Positions 18,281 to 27,420 of a stretch of 64,000 nt of DNA are shown here, one piece after another (the stretch's first letter is position 1; each line of letters starts with the position of its first letter). The translations under genes were made by a program, and so were the position numbers. Source of the stretch: Eutreptiella sp. 'Long Island Sound 2002' (lineage: Eukaryota > Euglenozoa > Euglenophyceae > Eutreptiales > Eutreptiaceae); assembly GCA_964036045.1 (NCBI GenBank), contig OZ038383.1, positions 95,041,568-95,105,567 of the forward strand, written 5' to 3'. The notes beneath the pieces are model-generated. The model was not told the DNA's origin. It saw only the letters and a list, made by a program, of their open reading frames with translations, and ran no database searches.

Positions 18281-18331
18281 CCCCGCCCGCCCTACTCCGA
18301 CGCACGGAACTTCCGTTCCTGCGGAACTACA
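18205..18331. repeat. A1 terminal repeat of YR element 2
   Basis: About 127 bp matching A2 at 13611-13740 with a handful of differences. The outer edge is TGTAGTTCCGCAGG (minus strand). It overlaps the start of the gag ORF. Confidence 0.75.
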
Positions 18332-18883
18332 GTGCTAGGCCACACGCTCCCTCAGGTCTACCCGCAGTGTTCGGGGGATGTGGTCCCATAGGGACTGCAA
18401 TATGCGAAGGCAGAAAAAATGGTGTAGGTCCGCCGCCGATGCCCTTTTCCACCATTCAGTTACCGTATCTTGCCACGGTCCCTAGGTGCTAAGCCACATG
18501 TTGCGAAAGGCGACTTTCCAACGCATGCTGTGGATGAGGCGTTTGCGGATAGTGGTACCGTGATGGAGGGGAGACAGGGGGCATTTGGGGGTGGTATGGT
18601 CCCACGGAGGGCAGGTCCCATCCCATCGTACCTGGCCCCAGAGCCGTTTAACCCAGAGCATGTGTCGGTCCGTGCGCATCGGCAGCCAAGGTACCCAGTG
18701 CGCACCGTCGAAAGTGACAACACGCCTCCGCTGGAGGATACATTTGCGCGCCAGAGTGGCGGCGGGCGTGCCGCATATTGCACTATCTTTGGGGTGCCGG
18801 GGATCGTACTCCGGCACGGGTAGGCGCGTGGCCATCTTGGTGAGCAGGTTTACTTCCCCATTGCACCAAATTTGTTCACGTTC
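18332..18883 (-). pseudogene. LINE region after RNase H, up to the YR element 2 insertion
   Basis: In the RNase H frame, this stretch runs from TAG 18884 through EREQIWCNGEVNLLTKMA, a Trp-rich segment (HWVPWLPMRTDRHMLW) and TAG 18482, then WQDTVTEWWKRASAADL to TAG 18335, three bases before the insertion point. All three TAGs are flanked by ordinary-looking protein in one frame. Function unknown. It is the N-terminal half of the region that continues at 13380-12643. Confidence 0.55.
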
Positions 18884-19387
18884 CTACGCGTTACGGCCCT
18901 CGGTCTCAAGGCGGTGGCTGGCGATCCACTCCGCAGCGACGCGTTTGTGTTGCACCTGGTCGCACACTTTGTGGCGGATGTCAGCGTCGGAACATTCGTG
19001 TGTGGGTGGGCGGTGAGAGTTATTGGCGGCCATGTTGTCGATATATTGAGTGTCACCGCCCGATGCGATGGCTGCACCAATGGCTACCCGGTACATTTCA
19101 GCCCCGTAGGACTGTTGTGGGCCTGCCACCCGGGCGAGGATGCGAAGAGGCCCTTTTGTCACTGCTGCGCCCGCCGCCTGATAATCCCAGCCCGCGATCG
19201 CAACTATTTGAAGGCTGCCATCGGAGACTAGGGACGTCCTGTTTGGCGGTTGGTGGTGGCACGGTATGCCCGCAATGGTGACACGGCGGTATCCCACGGG
19301 CACCGTGCCCGCCGAGGGGGAGTGTAGCCAGGTAGTTGCGGATAGCCAACGTTCGGCAGGGCGGTTCTTTGCTGAGGTCGCAGCCAA
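18884..19387 (-). pseudogene. RNase H domain of the LINE
   Basis: RNase HI-like order of acidic residues: SLVSDGSLQ (Asp), SYGAEMYRVAIGAA (Glu), TQYIDNMAANN (Asp), then AAEWIASHRLETEGRN corresponding to the last helix and His loop. In a LINE this domain removes RNA during target-primed reverse transcription. It is one frame away from the RT thumb region, so there is a frameshift near 19350. The ATG given by the ORF is not meaningful. Confidence 0.65.
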
Positions 19388-19811
19388 TGGATCCCAGAGG
19401 TGAGCGTAACATTGTCTGTACCATTGTCGTCAAGTGTGCCTTGTGGGCGTAGAACAGTTGGTGTAACCCCATTCCGCCCAGGCGGTGGGGGGAAGTGACA
19501 TGAAGGACGTTGTATGATTTGTGAACGTCGACTTTATTGAGTTCCATTCCCTCCGCCATAAGCACAAACCGCAAACACATGGAGTCCATGGCTTTGAACA
19601 TGGAGTCGTTGGGGAGAAACAAGGTGCGGTACGTCCAAAATGAGATCAGGACGGTGTTCAGCAGCCGCACCCACTCGCAAGCGTTCAGTGGCAGGTATTG
19701 GCATCGTGCCAGATCAGCTGCGGCCGCCCCCACGAAGTCATCACGTGCCCTTTGTTCCTAGGTCAGATGTGCCAGGAGGTGACCAAGGTAGTGGAAGATA
19801 GGGGGCTGCAG
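19098..19811 (-). pseudogene. RT thumb and connector region of the LINE
   Basis: Continues the RT frame beyond TAG 19812 and TAG 19758: PPIFHYLGHLLAHL matches the YLG motif that follows the palm of LINE RTs, then EWVRLLNTVLISFWTYR and LGGMGLHQLFYAHKAHLTTM, typical of the LINE thumb region. Beyond about 19370 the reading turns into frame shadow, and the natural sequence moves to the RNase H frame. The two TAGs are the only interruptions. Confidence 0.6.
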
Positions 19812-20912
19812 CTATAATCGCGCATCGCCCAACGTGATGTTGTCCCTGGTCGGGGACTCTCTTCGTGCCACACCCTCACGGCGGGGGGATGGGACCCAAC
19901 GGTACGCCTGTGTCTTTGGAGGTTTCGTCTTGAGGCCCAGTATGGCAGACAACTGACTGGCGCGCTCCAAGACGTGTCGCATCTCACGTTGGTTCGGGGA
20001 GATGATGGTGATGTGGTCGACATAGGCTAGTATGGTGCTGTTGGGAAGTTCCCTAGCGAGAGTCTGGTGGAAGGCCTCATACACCAGAACAAAAAGGGCT
20101 TGGGACAGGGGGCACCCCTCCTTGCTGCCACGGCGCAACGGAAAACGGACGTCTCCGTACACCCTCATGCTGTGTGCGTACATGCTGGCCACCATGTTGT
20201 AGATGCGGGCTGGGGTTCCAATCAGCTGGAGTCCGTAGGTAAGGCACTCATGGGGCATGGTGGGTTAAGCTTTTGCGATGTCCAGGAAGCATACCAGCGC
20301 TCTGTCCCCGTATTGGTGTAAAATCATCGACATGCGGAGGGCTTGTTGTGATGTGGTATAGCCTCGCCTGCATCCTGCTTGCGGGTCGGAGAGTGCCGCG
20401 TCGATAGGCCGACGCCGGGTGTCCAATATGAGGCGGGCCACAGTGGAATACATCCCTGTGGCTACGCTTATGGGCCGGTAACTACGGGCCGCCTCAAGGG
20501 GGCCAAACTTGTAGATCATGGCTATTCTGGCCTGCAGCCAGTGGTGTGGCACGTCGCCGCTTTCCCACACATGGCGCACCGCTATGTAAAGGTCCCACTC
20601 TAGTTCCCTAGGTAACCACTGGTACAGGGTGCCGCCACATGGTCCATGCCTGCCGCCTTGTTCTTGGGTTGGCATAGCAGTTTTGTGAAAGATTGCTGGG
20701 AGGGAGGATTGAGGCTTATTGGTCGTCCCGGTTTTAAGACTTGTGATGGAAGAGCCTTTGCCTCTTCCGGTCTCCATGGTAGGTCCCCCGCGAAGTGCGC
20801 TAGATGTTCTGCAGCCGAGGTTCTGTCGGGTTGCGGGCTGGTCGTGCGGAAGGGGGTGATCGGCCACCACTATAGGGCATTGAAGAAAGTAGAGCGGCCG
20901 CATACCGTGCAT
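19812..20912 (-). pseudogene. reverse transcriptase palm of the LINE
   Basis: Motifs in order: ARIAMIYKFGP, SYRPISVATGMYSTVARLI, QAGCRRGYTTSQQA, motif A FLDIAKA followed by TAA (20265-20267), GSKEGCPLSQALF (motif B) and motif C AYVDHITII. Two defects affect catalysis: TAA sits where an aromatic residue normally follows AKA, and the second catalytic Asp of YxDD is His. The frame is otherwise open. The first ~90 codons of the ORF upstream of about 20640 are shadow. The real N-terminal part is in the neighbouring frame (PKNKAAGMDHVA). Confidence 0.75.
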
Positions 20913-21589
20913 TTTCGGAAGCGTCTCAGGTGTCGTTGGGCCTGTTTCATATTATTGGTCACGTTGTGGTGTGCCCAAGCCTGCCGGGCCCTCTTGGAGG
21001 TAGGGTTGCGGTGCACTTTGTCAGCCAGCTGTTGATCGATCGCGTCTTGAACTAGCTGTGGGCGGGGGTGTGCTTGTACAAAGCTAGACGTTGCGGCAAT
21101 GATGGCGTCCGCCCTATCCAGTGGGTGCATGATGTGATCTTGGTTAGTCGAGTGCGCCTTGGACCGTTGGGACATGTGGCGCGAAAACTTGCGGAATATC
21201 AAGCAGGGCCAGCGCGACACATTGCCAAGGACCGGAGGCGGCGCCGGCCGCGGTCCCAATGGGTTCATCACCGTGACTCTAACCGCTTTTTGGTCACCCG
21301 CATGAGGAAAATCGATGGTGTCCGCAAAGATGGGTGGGGTGAATGCCCCATGCCGTGGAAGAAAAGAGGACAACGCCCAAGCGGCGACCCCGGCAATGTG
21401 TGGCGACATTTTGAGGGTCACTGTTTGGCGCACGTACGGTGTGCGGCTAGGGAGAGCAAGTTTGATGGAACGGGCCTGGCTCCCCATGGAGGGTAGCTTG
21501 GAGACGTATCTGGATATGGAGTTGTGGACGAGGAATTGTGTGTCCGGGTTGGCGTCTCCATCGGTGATGGGGAGGTAGTCGCCATCCAT
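20640..21589 (-). pseudogene. LINE region joining endonuclease and RT
   Basis: One frame carries the end of the endonuclease (DQKAVRVTVMNPLGPRP, resembling the final SDHxxV motif in decayed form), then a helical linker (DAIDQQLADKVHRNPTSKRA, NNMKQAQRHLRRFRK). It then passes TAG 20870 and the early RT segment (HLAHFAGDLPWRPEEAKAL, LCQPKNKAAGMDHVA). A one-base shift near 20640 leads into the RT palm frame. The central endonuclease motifs are missing, so an internal deletion is likely. Confidence 0.55.
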
Positions 21590-21930
21590 AGCAGCCGTCC
21601 AAGCTGCATGATGAGATGGAATTGAATCTCCTGTAGAGCAATAACTGCGGGCTGTTCAGCGATAATCTCCGCCAGGAGATGCCCCCAGAGTCGCTGTGAG
21701 AGGAAATGTCCCCCGACATTGAGTGTTAGGAAGGATAGGTCTGGCCAGGGCGGGGGGCTGGATCTTGGATTGGGGTGGACGTCGTTGGACAGATGTATCC
21801 GCCGCTGTGCCAGATCCCATAGGATCAGGCCCGGCAATCGGGGGCACGCGAGTGATTGACGTAAGGGTGAAGTGTGCGGCTGTGTACAGGTGTCGTGCAC
21901 GTGCGGAGGCGTCCACATGGGTAGTCCCAC
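21418..21930 (-). pseudogene. N-terminal APE-type endonuclease of the LINE
   Basis: The segment DLSFLTLNVGG ... LLAEIIAEQPAVIALQEIQ contains the Asn of the first APE motif and the catalytic Glu in LQE. This enzyme nicks the target DNA for target-primed reverse transcription. After about 21590 this frame becomes shadow and the protein continues one frame over, so there is a frameshift. The start codon is uncertain. Confidence 0.65.
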
Positions 21931-22253
21931 ATGGGGGAGTATCAGCAGGGGACGTACCAGCCCGGCAGGTTAGAGTAGTGCCACCTGTGCCGGCATCGTA
22001 ACTTGGGCCGCGGCGTCGTGGCGCGCCGCTACTACGCCCAACGTGGCACCATGATGGTAGATGAACCACATGCAGCAGTGAACACATAGAAGTGACCCGG
22101 CCGCTGCATAGTAGCGCATACAAGAGGGACAGGTCAGGGAGGGACTTCATCCATAGTGCTCTCGAGAAGTCCCATGTCTGGCGATGGAGGCTTGCAACGC
22201 CCAGATCATTGGCTCATTTACAACTGCATCGAGGCCGTTTCCTCCGGCGGCAA
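21931..22253 (-). other. LINE 5' region
   Basis: Between the endonuclease and the 5' end of the LINE at the target duplication. Short frames exist, but no ORF1 can be supported. The element may be 5'-truncated here. Confidence 0.4.
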
Positions 22254-22533
22254 TGTAGCAACCGTTTCCCCTCGTTTGACGGTTTTGAGTGGGTTTCGGG
22301 GCCGTTTGGGGCCAAAAAAGGCTGTTTTGGGGCACAAAATGCGCAGTTTCTGGAGGGCACCTCCCGACTTCGTGGCCCCACCCCGGGTCGCCACCGGTGA
22401 GTTTTTGGCTCAAAACTTGGATTTGGCAAGGGCACCACCTAGGCTCTAGGATGGCTAGAGTAGAGTAGAGCCTGGAGCGATGAGGCGGAGCCATGGCCAA
22501 AATGAAAAGGAGAACTGCTTGCTTGTTGCTTGC

Positions 22534-22534
<1 letters not shown>

Positions 22535-22568
<34 letters not shown>

Positions 22569-22569
22569 G
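22535..22569 (+). repeat. (TTG)n microsatellite in TIR copy D
   Basis: About eleven TTG/GTT units expanded from the GCTTGCTTGTTGCTTG tract that all copies carry near their right end. Confidence 0.9.
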
Positions 22570-22611
22570 CTTGCTTGCTTGTTAGCTAGATTTAAGGGGA
22601 GAAATGTGTAG

Positions 22612-24357
22612 CAATATATCATGTTTCTCGTAAGCTCACCATGTTGCTTTACCGCGTTGGATACTTATACCTGTTTGCTACCAGCCATGCCAAGGAACTG
22701 GGGCACTTAGGACTGTAAACAGGCCTATAAAGAAAGTGCAAAATGACACTATGGCCAAGTTGTTGCATTGCGTGCACACTCTGTGGGCACTGTGAGCGCA
22801 CGCTGGGAATCTCACCCAAGATCACCTGCCACATGTATGCTAGCACAGCAAAGCAGCAAAGCCAACAAGATAACAACCAACACATGAGGGGGCACATGGG
22901 GCCAAGGGCCATATGTGGGGTAGCGAACCTGGCACCGGATACAAAAATGCCTGAGGTAGAAAAAGATGCTAATAGATTTGTGGAGGGTAATTCCATTGCC
23001 ACTCCAAACATTGCGATAGCCGTCGTACCCATGGGATCTTAACAGCAATGTACACCACGGAATCCAGCGATGGGTCCGACAATATCGTAGCTCAACGACA
23101 AGATTCTCCCCACACCAACCGCAACCTCGTGCCAGGGTTGAGCTTCAAGGGCGGGATCTTCAAAGAGCAACAAACGACGTTTCTTACGCGCGTCGTCTTG
23201 CCCAATCTGGTGTGCATGTTCAATGGACAACAACAAACGACATTTCTTACTCAAGAGTATCGTGGATCAAGCCCGAAACCCCTTGAACAAGGCCCCCCGG
23301 GATAGGAACTGTGGGTGCTTGGGTGGGCCAGAAGGCTAAATCTCCGCGCCGCGTACGCGCCACACGCATGCCGCGTCAGGTGCTCCCCCAAGGGGCCAAA
23401 ATTAGGGGTCAAGTATTTGCCGACATACAAAAATTTGCACTGTGTGCGCACTGCGTGCGCACTCCATGCACGGCATTCCCTTTAGAGCACTAATATCAAG
23501 AAACATGCATCAGATTACCGATGGGACCAATCAAACACTACAGCTTCTTGCGCAGTCCAATAGCCTAAGGCATACCATCTTTAGCTAGATGTGCACGAGC
23601 AGGGTTAGATGCTGCTCTCTGTGAAGCAGTCACTGCCGTCCAATAAAAGGACCCCGCCTAGTTTTGAGCCTAGGTTTGGTGAGAGGGTGTGAAATGTGTA
23701 GCAAAGGTCAGTGCCCTGCTGCCGTTGGCCGGGACTGGTGGGTCCTGTTTGAAACGACTCCTGCTTGGGGTGTGTTGGGGGCCCTAGTTTCAGTTTCTTT
23801 GCCTTTGATGGGGTCCGTTGCCCAACTAGGCATTATCAAATGCCAATTATTGAGACGTGGCGCCATTGGAAGAACCTTTGAATGGTCTATCGGCAGGTAC
23901 CATCCCAGATGGTAGGTTCATACCATCATGTAAACAACCGGGGCCACATAGGGCGAAAGAGCCATGCTCACTCCTCCATACTAATGGGACGTTTGCCAAA
24001 GCCTGTGCCTTGGCCATTGTTTTCGCTATGGAGGAACCCCCCCCCCTTGTCCAAGCAACGATAAATGACCAGAAATTGACGGAACCAATGCGTAGTGTTG
24101 CTTGGACAAGGGTGTTGCTTACACGCCGCAACTGGTGTGATAAGTGTCCTTAGGGGGTGTGAAGCGGAGATGGTGGTACACAAGTACCCTCGGCCCGCCG
24201 TGTCGTTCCCCACCCCAGGGAAGACGGTCCCCCACCACCCCCTGGGGGATGGTCACCAAGTGACGGTCCCCCACCCCCCCCCCCCCCCTGGGGGACCACA
24301 CCCCCACCGTACACGCACATTTGCAAGCACAGAAACTGCAGCATAAAACGAAAGCAC
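22612..24357. other. no gene seen
   Basis: Lower-GC DNA with short frames only. Contains a block at 23345-23395 (GCGCCGCGTACGCGCCAC..CGTCAGGTGCTCCCC) that recurs near 45430. A GTAGTGTTGCTTGGACAAGG block near 24090 recurs near 25865. A 'ccccaccccc' repeat with a C-tract lies at 24210-24300. Confidence 0.5.
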
Positions 24358-25325
24358 TCAGCATAGGATGCGTTCAAAGGGCTGCCAATGTACGGAGACA
24401 TACTCCTTGACCGGCTCGGTGTAAAATTTCTTGGTCCTGCTCCACTTCACCTTGAACTCTTGCACATGCTTACCACTTTCCACTGGAATGCTTTGGGCAG
24501 CACTCTTGGGTGGTGGTTTTGCCTTCTTGGTAGGAGGCTTGGCAGGCGCAAGCAGATTTTCGGGAAACCATTTCCCTTCGGGAACGTCCCTTGTAAAAAA
24601 AATACAGCTTGTTCCCAAAAATGTGTCCCATGCCCCACACACCACGGGCAATCTTCACCCACACAACCTCCGTGTCAGAATTCAAGTCACTATCATCATC
24701 CGTTGTGCGCGCATCAGGCAATTCTTCGGCAGAAGTCAAGCTAGACACATCACTTTGTGGCCCACCGTTTGCATGCCTTGCACTGTCCGGAGCATCCAAA
24801 CCACCACGGGAAGAGTCATCATCGGTGGAAGAAATCACACAACCTGAATCTGAATCTGAATCTAAATCTGAATCTAAATTTGATTGGGATGAAGAGGATG
24901 AACCTTGTTCATCTTCATGTTACCTGAAATTCAGTGGGCTCCGGTTGTGGCAGGGACCTTGCGAGATGAATCACGTCCTCATCCTCCTCTTGGGGTGGAT
25001 CCCGGGGCTTAAAAAAGGCATGGAGCGTGTTCTGCAAAGACCGCTTCGGGCGGCGGTGAACTAGTGCCCGTTGCTCTGCCCAAGTCGAGGATGAAGCCTC
25101 CGATTGGGCAGGGCGGGGCGGAGAGGGAGCACGTGGCAGTGAGAGGCGCCGAACAGACGCACGGTCGTGCAAGACGGTCTTGCCATCGCGATCATAAGAG
25201 ATGCGGCGATATGCATCACCGTGCTCTGAATGTCCAACGACCTGCGCCAAAACAGGCTCCCCCGTGGAGCGGATGAACATCACACTTGTCCCACGGGGAA
25301 ACATGGTTGTGCTATCAAGTTCCAT
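24358..25325 (-). CDS. hypothetical gene, frame-broken
   Basis: From ATG 25325 (MELDSTTMFPRGTSVMFIRS) a small beta-rich domain (EPVLAQVVGHSEHGDAYRRI) is followed by a basic proline-rich part and an acidic end (QEEDEDVIHLAR) up to about 24912. There the frame changes, at a CAG|GTAACA that could be a splice donor or at an indel. Next come an Asp/Ser-rich repeat (DSDLDSDSDSGCV) and VVWVKIARGVWGMGHIFG, which recalls a PWWP-like WVK-W pattern. A T8 run (24596-24603 region) shifts the frame once more before a Lys/Pro-rich tail that ends FERILC-TGA at 24358. No family is recognised with confidence. The acidic, chromatin-reader-like look is shared by many transposon-encoded proteins. Confidence 0.4.
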
Positions 25326-26622
25326 TTCAGCGAAAGTGAGCAAAATGTCCTGCCATGAATGCAAGGGATGCAAGTGGTAGTGCCCCACAACACAGCCACC
25401 CACACAACAACACAATGAGCCGCAACGAAGAATTTTGGGTTGACCAAGTGACGCCCCCCCCCCCCCCCCGGGGAACGACAAGGGGTGGGGAACAACACGG
25501 GGGGGGTGAGGGTAAAAGGTCGACATGTGCAACAACACACTCATTTGTTGGCGCAGGTGGCAGCCGCTTTCCACAAGGTGGGGGTTTCATTGCAGGGGAC
25601 AACACTGTAACTTTCCACACCAGCAGATCGTGTGTAGTACAATGGCCAACCTGGCTTTATCCGAGACATGGTGTACTATTCTGAAAACCAAGTGGCCAAA
25701 CACGCTACAAATGCCCTGTTGGCCAACAGAGCTGTCTTGACAAAAAATGAGAACACCATGCATCTCAAAACCAAAGTATCAGGAAGCACACATGGCACAC
25801 AATACAACGGATTGAAAAACACACCGCCAAAATCAATGGTGCAAAAATTGATGGAAGCAATGCTTAGTGTTGCTTGGACATAGGCGTTGCTTGGACAAAG
25901 GGCCTCAATAGGTCAGGTGTGGACCCGCCACTTAGCTCCAATCGCGCCTGCCTCACGACCTTCATTGCCAACGCAGTTTCTTGATTAACTTGGACAAGGG
26001 GGGGGGGGGGTGTTGCATCTTCCCCTTACATCTGGTGCAGACTGTCAACTAGATTAATGCGAAATGTTAGCACGACGGCACCTTGAGGCGCTGTGACACA
26101 TGGTGCTTTAAGTTTAGAAAAGTGCTGTGAGGCACTCCCACAGTTTACACCGTGCCCTCTCATGATTGGACTGCTTGTGTACCACCCACAAGACGGCCCG
26201 AACAACAGGCCGAACACAGACTGGCCACGGCGCAACGAGCCAAACCCCAAACAAGCCGTTTGCAAGGCGGCCAGGACACCAACAACCGGCCGAGCAAGCG
26301 CCGGCTGCAGCGATATCAATCCAACCCCAAACAAGCCGACCACGAGGCGGCTAATACAACCAGGAACCAACACAACTGCTGTAGAAACAACGACCCCATT
26401 TGGTACCTCTTTCGCTGCAAGTCATTGATATCCGTAGTTGACCCTGCCTCATCACTGGATAAAATGGAGCTTGCGCGCCATGCTTCTCTCCCAACCCCTT
26501 CCTCCCCTGATTCTTGGACGGGGAAGGGGGCTAGTGCTGGTATGCCATGCCACACAGGGTGCTCAAAATAGATCATAGCACTAAAACAGTTCAGGGGCCG
26601 TGGGGTTCCTGTAGTACTGAAA
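25326..26622. other. no gene seen; C17 tract and dispersed repeat
   Basis: C17 at about 25446-25462 with an ACACAACAACACAATG block just beyond, also present near 45400. Then the GTTGCTTGGACA repeat (25865) and a G run near 26000. Frames at 26090-26560 are not convincing. Confidence 0.45.
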
Positions 26623-27102
26623 GTGCCTCCTGGTGGCAACTATTGGATTGGGATGTATTGGAATGTAGTGGGGGGGGGGGGGAGAATGCAGCAGCGGACC
26701 GAAATCGATTGCATAAGAAAGGAAGCTCTCTTGGAGGGTGTGCAGCAAGATAAATGGGTGAATTACAGCTTTGTGAGGTATTCTAACACACTGGCCTCTG
26801 TCAACAAACTGCCCTGGCCATTGAGGGTGCCTCAATGCACCGCGCGCCACACCGCATGGTTTAGTAGACATGCCATTTACCAATGTACTACACGCGTCTT
26901 TCAGGCAGGGACACAGTGGCCTAAGGGGGTAGCGTGCAACAACAGTCCACTCCACACTAACCCTCTCATCCCTAGAGAAGTGACACCACCCAAACACAAC
27001 ATTGGGGGAATTCCTACCTGGCACGCTACCTTTCTATTAACTATCCTGACTTCAGCACGAGATTTACCCTCTGAGGGAGAAGGCCCCCCAAATAGACCAT
27101 GA
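26623..27102 (+). CDS. weak hypothetical ORF
   Basis: 159 codons. The part after the G run at about 26671 (RTEIDCIRKEALLEGVQQDKW, then a Thr/Pro-rich stretch) could be protein, but the opposite strand is equally open and no motif is recognised. It is listed only because it is the longest plausible frame in this interval. Confidence 0.15.
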   Translation: MPPGGNYWIGMYWNVVGGGGRMQQRTEIDCIRKEALLEGVQQDKWVNYSFVRYSNTLASVNKLPWPLRVPQCTARHTAWFSRHAIYQCTTRVFQAGTQWPKGVACNNSPLHTNPLIPREVTPPKHNIGGIPTWHATFLLTILTSARDLPSEGEGPPNRP

Positions 27103-27309
27103 TGGACTGCGCACCTTCCCACAAAGCACGTTGCATAATTAGACAATAGCCGTGAATTCAACAACTCCAAATGTCATTTGTATTGTACTTAACAAACGGT
27201 ACTTTGCCTTTACCTTTGCGATAGATTTCGCTATGGTAATGAGTCCCCAAGCCGCAAGCGGTTTGGACAGCGTTTCTGCCTCAGGTCACAAGAACGAAGC
27301 GCAAACTCA

Positions 27310-27420
27310 GCATTGGCTACATCACCCCTACCTTCTCGGGGTCCCCATGGTGGGGAGAAATCAATATGGCTACATTACCCCTGCTTTCTTGGGGTCCCCA
27401 TGGTGGGGAGAAATCAACCT
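27310..27420 (+). repeat. ~52-bp tandem duplication
   Basis: Two copies of GGCTACAT(C/T)ACCCCT..CTTCT(C/T)GGGGTCCCCATGGTGGGGAGAAATCAA. The same skeleton (GGCTAC.TCACCCCT...TCGGGG.TCCCC) recurs in the repeat at 34846-34988. Confidence 0.8.

Larger units (their letters stand above)
13381..18331 (-). mobile_element. YR retrotransposon 2, nested in the LINE (4951 bp)
   Basis: Gag-like ORF, tyrosine recombinase and RT-RNase H in the same order and orientation as YR element 1. Its ends show the split direct repeat layout A1-ORFs-B1-A2-B2 known from Ngaro/PAT-type elements: A1 at 18331 to about 18205, B1 at 13855-13741, A2 at 13740 to about 13611, B2 at about 13500-13381. No target duplication is visible, as expected for recombinase integration. 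RT and RNase H are intact. The recombinase is damaged (see its entry). Confidence 0.85.
12407..22253 (-). mobile_element. LINE retrotransposon (endonuclease, RT, RNase H), itself interrupted
   Basis: Minus-strand non-LTR element with an APE-type endonuclease, a LINE RT, an RNase H domain and a long C-terminal region. It is flanked by TGTTGCAACC (12397-12406) and TGTAGCAACC (22254-22263), a 10-bp target duplication with one difference. Its 3' end is an A-rich tail (plus-strand CTTTTTTTCTTTTC at 12407-12420). The RNase H suggests the I-like group. It is about 4.9 kb once YR element 2 is removed. It is dead or decayed: catalytic YVDD is YVDH, there are three frameshifts, and eight in-frame stops (seven TAG, one TAA). 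Confidence 0.8.
11533..22611 (+). mobile_element. TIR element copy C/D, split by a LINE
   Basis: The left part (11533-12406) runs from the left TIR to a GTGTTGCAACC sequence. The right part (22254-22611) starts at TGTAGCAACC and runs to a decayed right TIR at 22596-22611. The join falls inside the GTAGCAACCGTTTCCC stretch that is continuous in copy G. Without the 9.85 kb between, the element would be about 1.23 kb, like its siblings. The two halves therefore belong to one element interrupted by the LINE. Confidence 0.75.
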
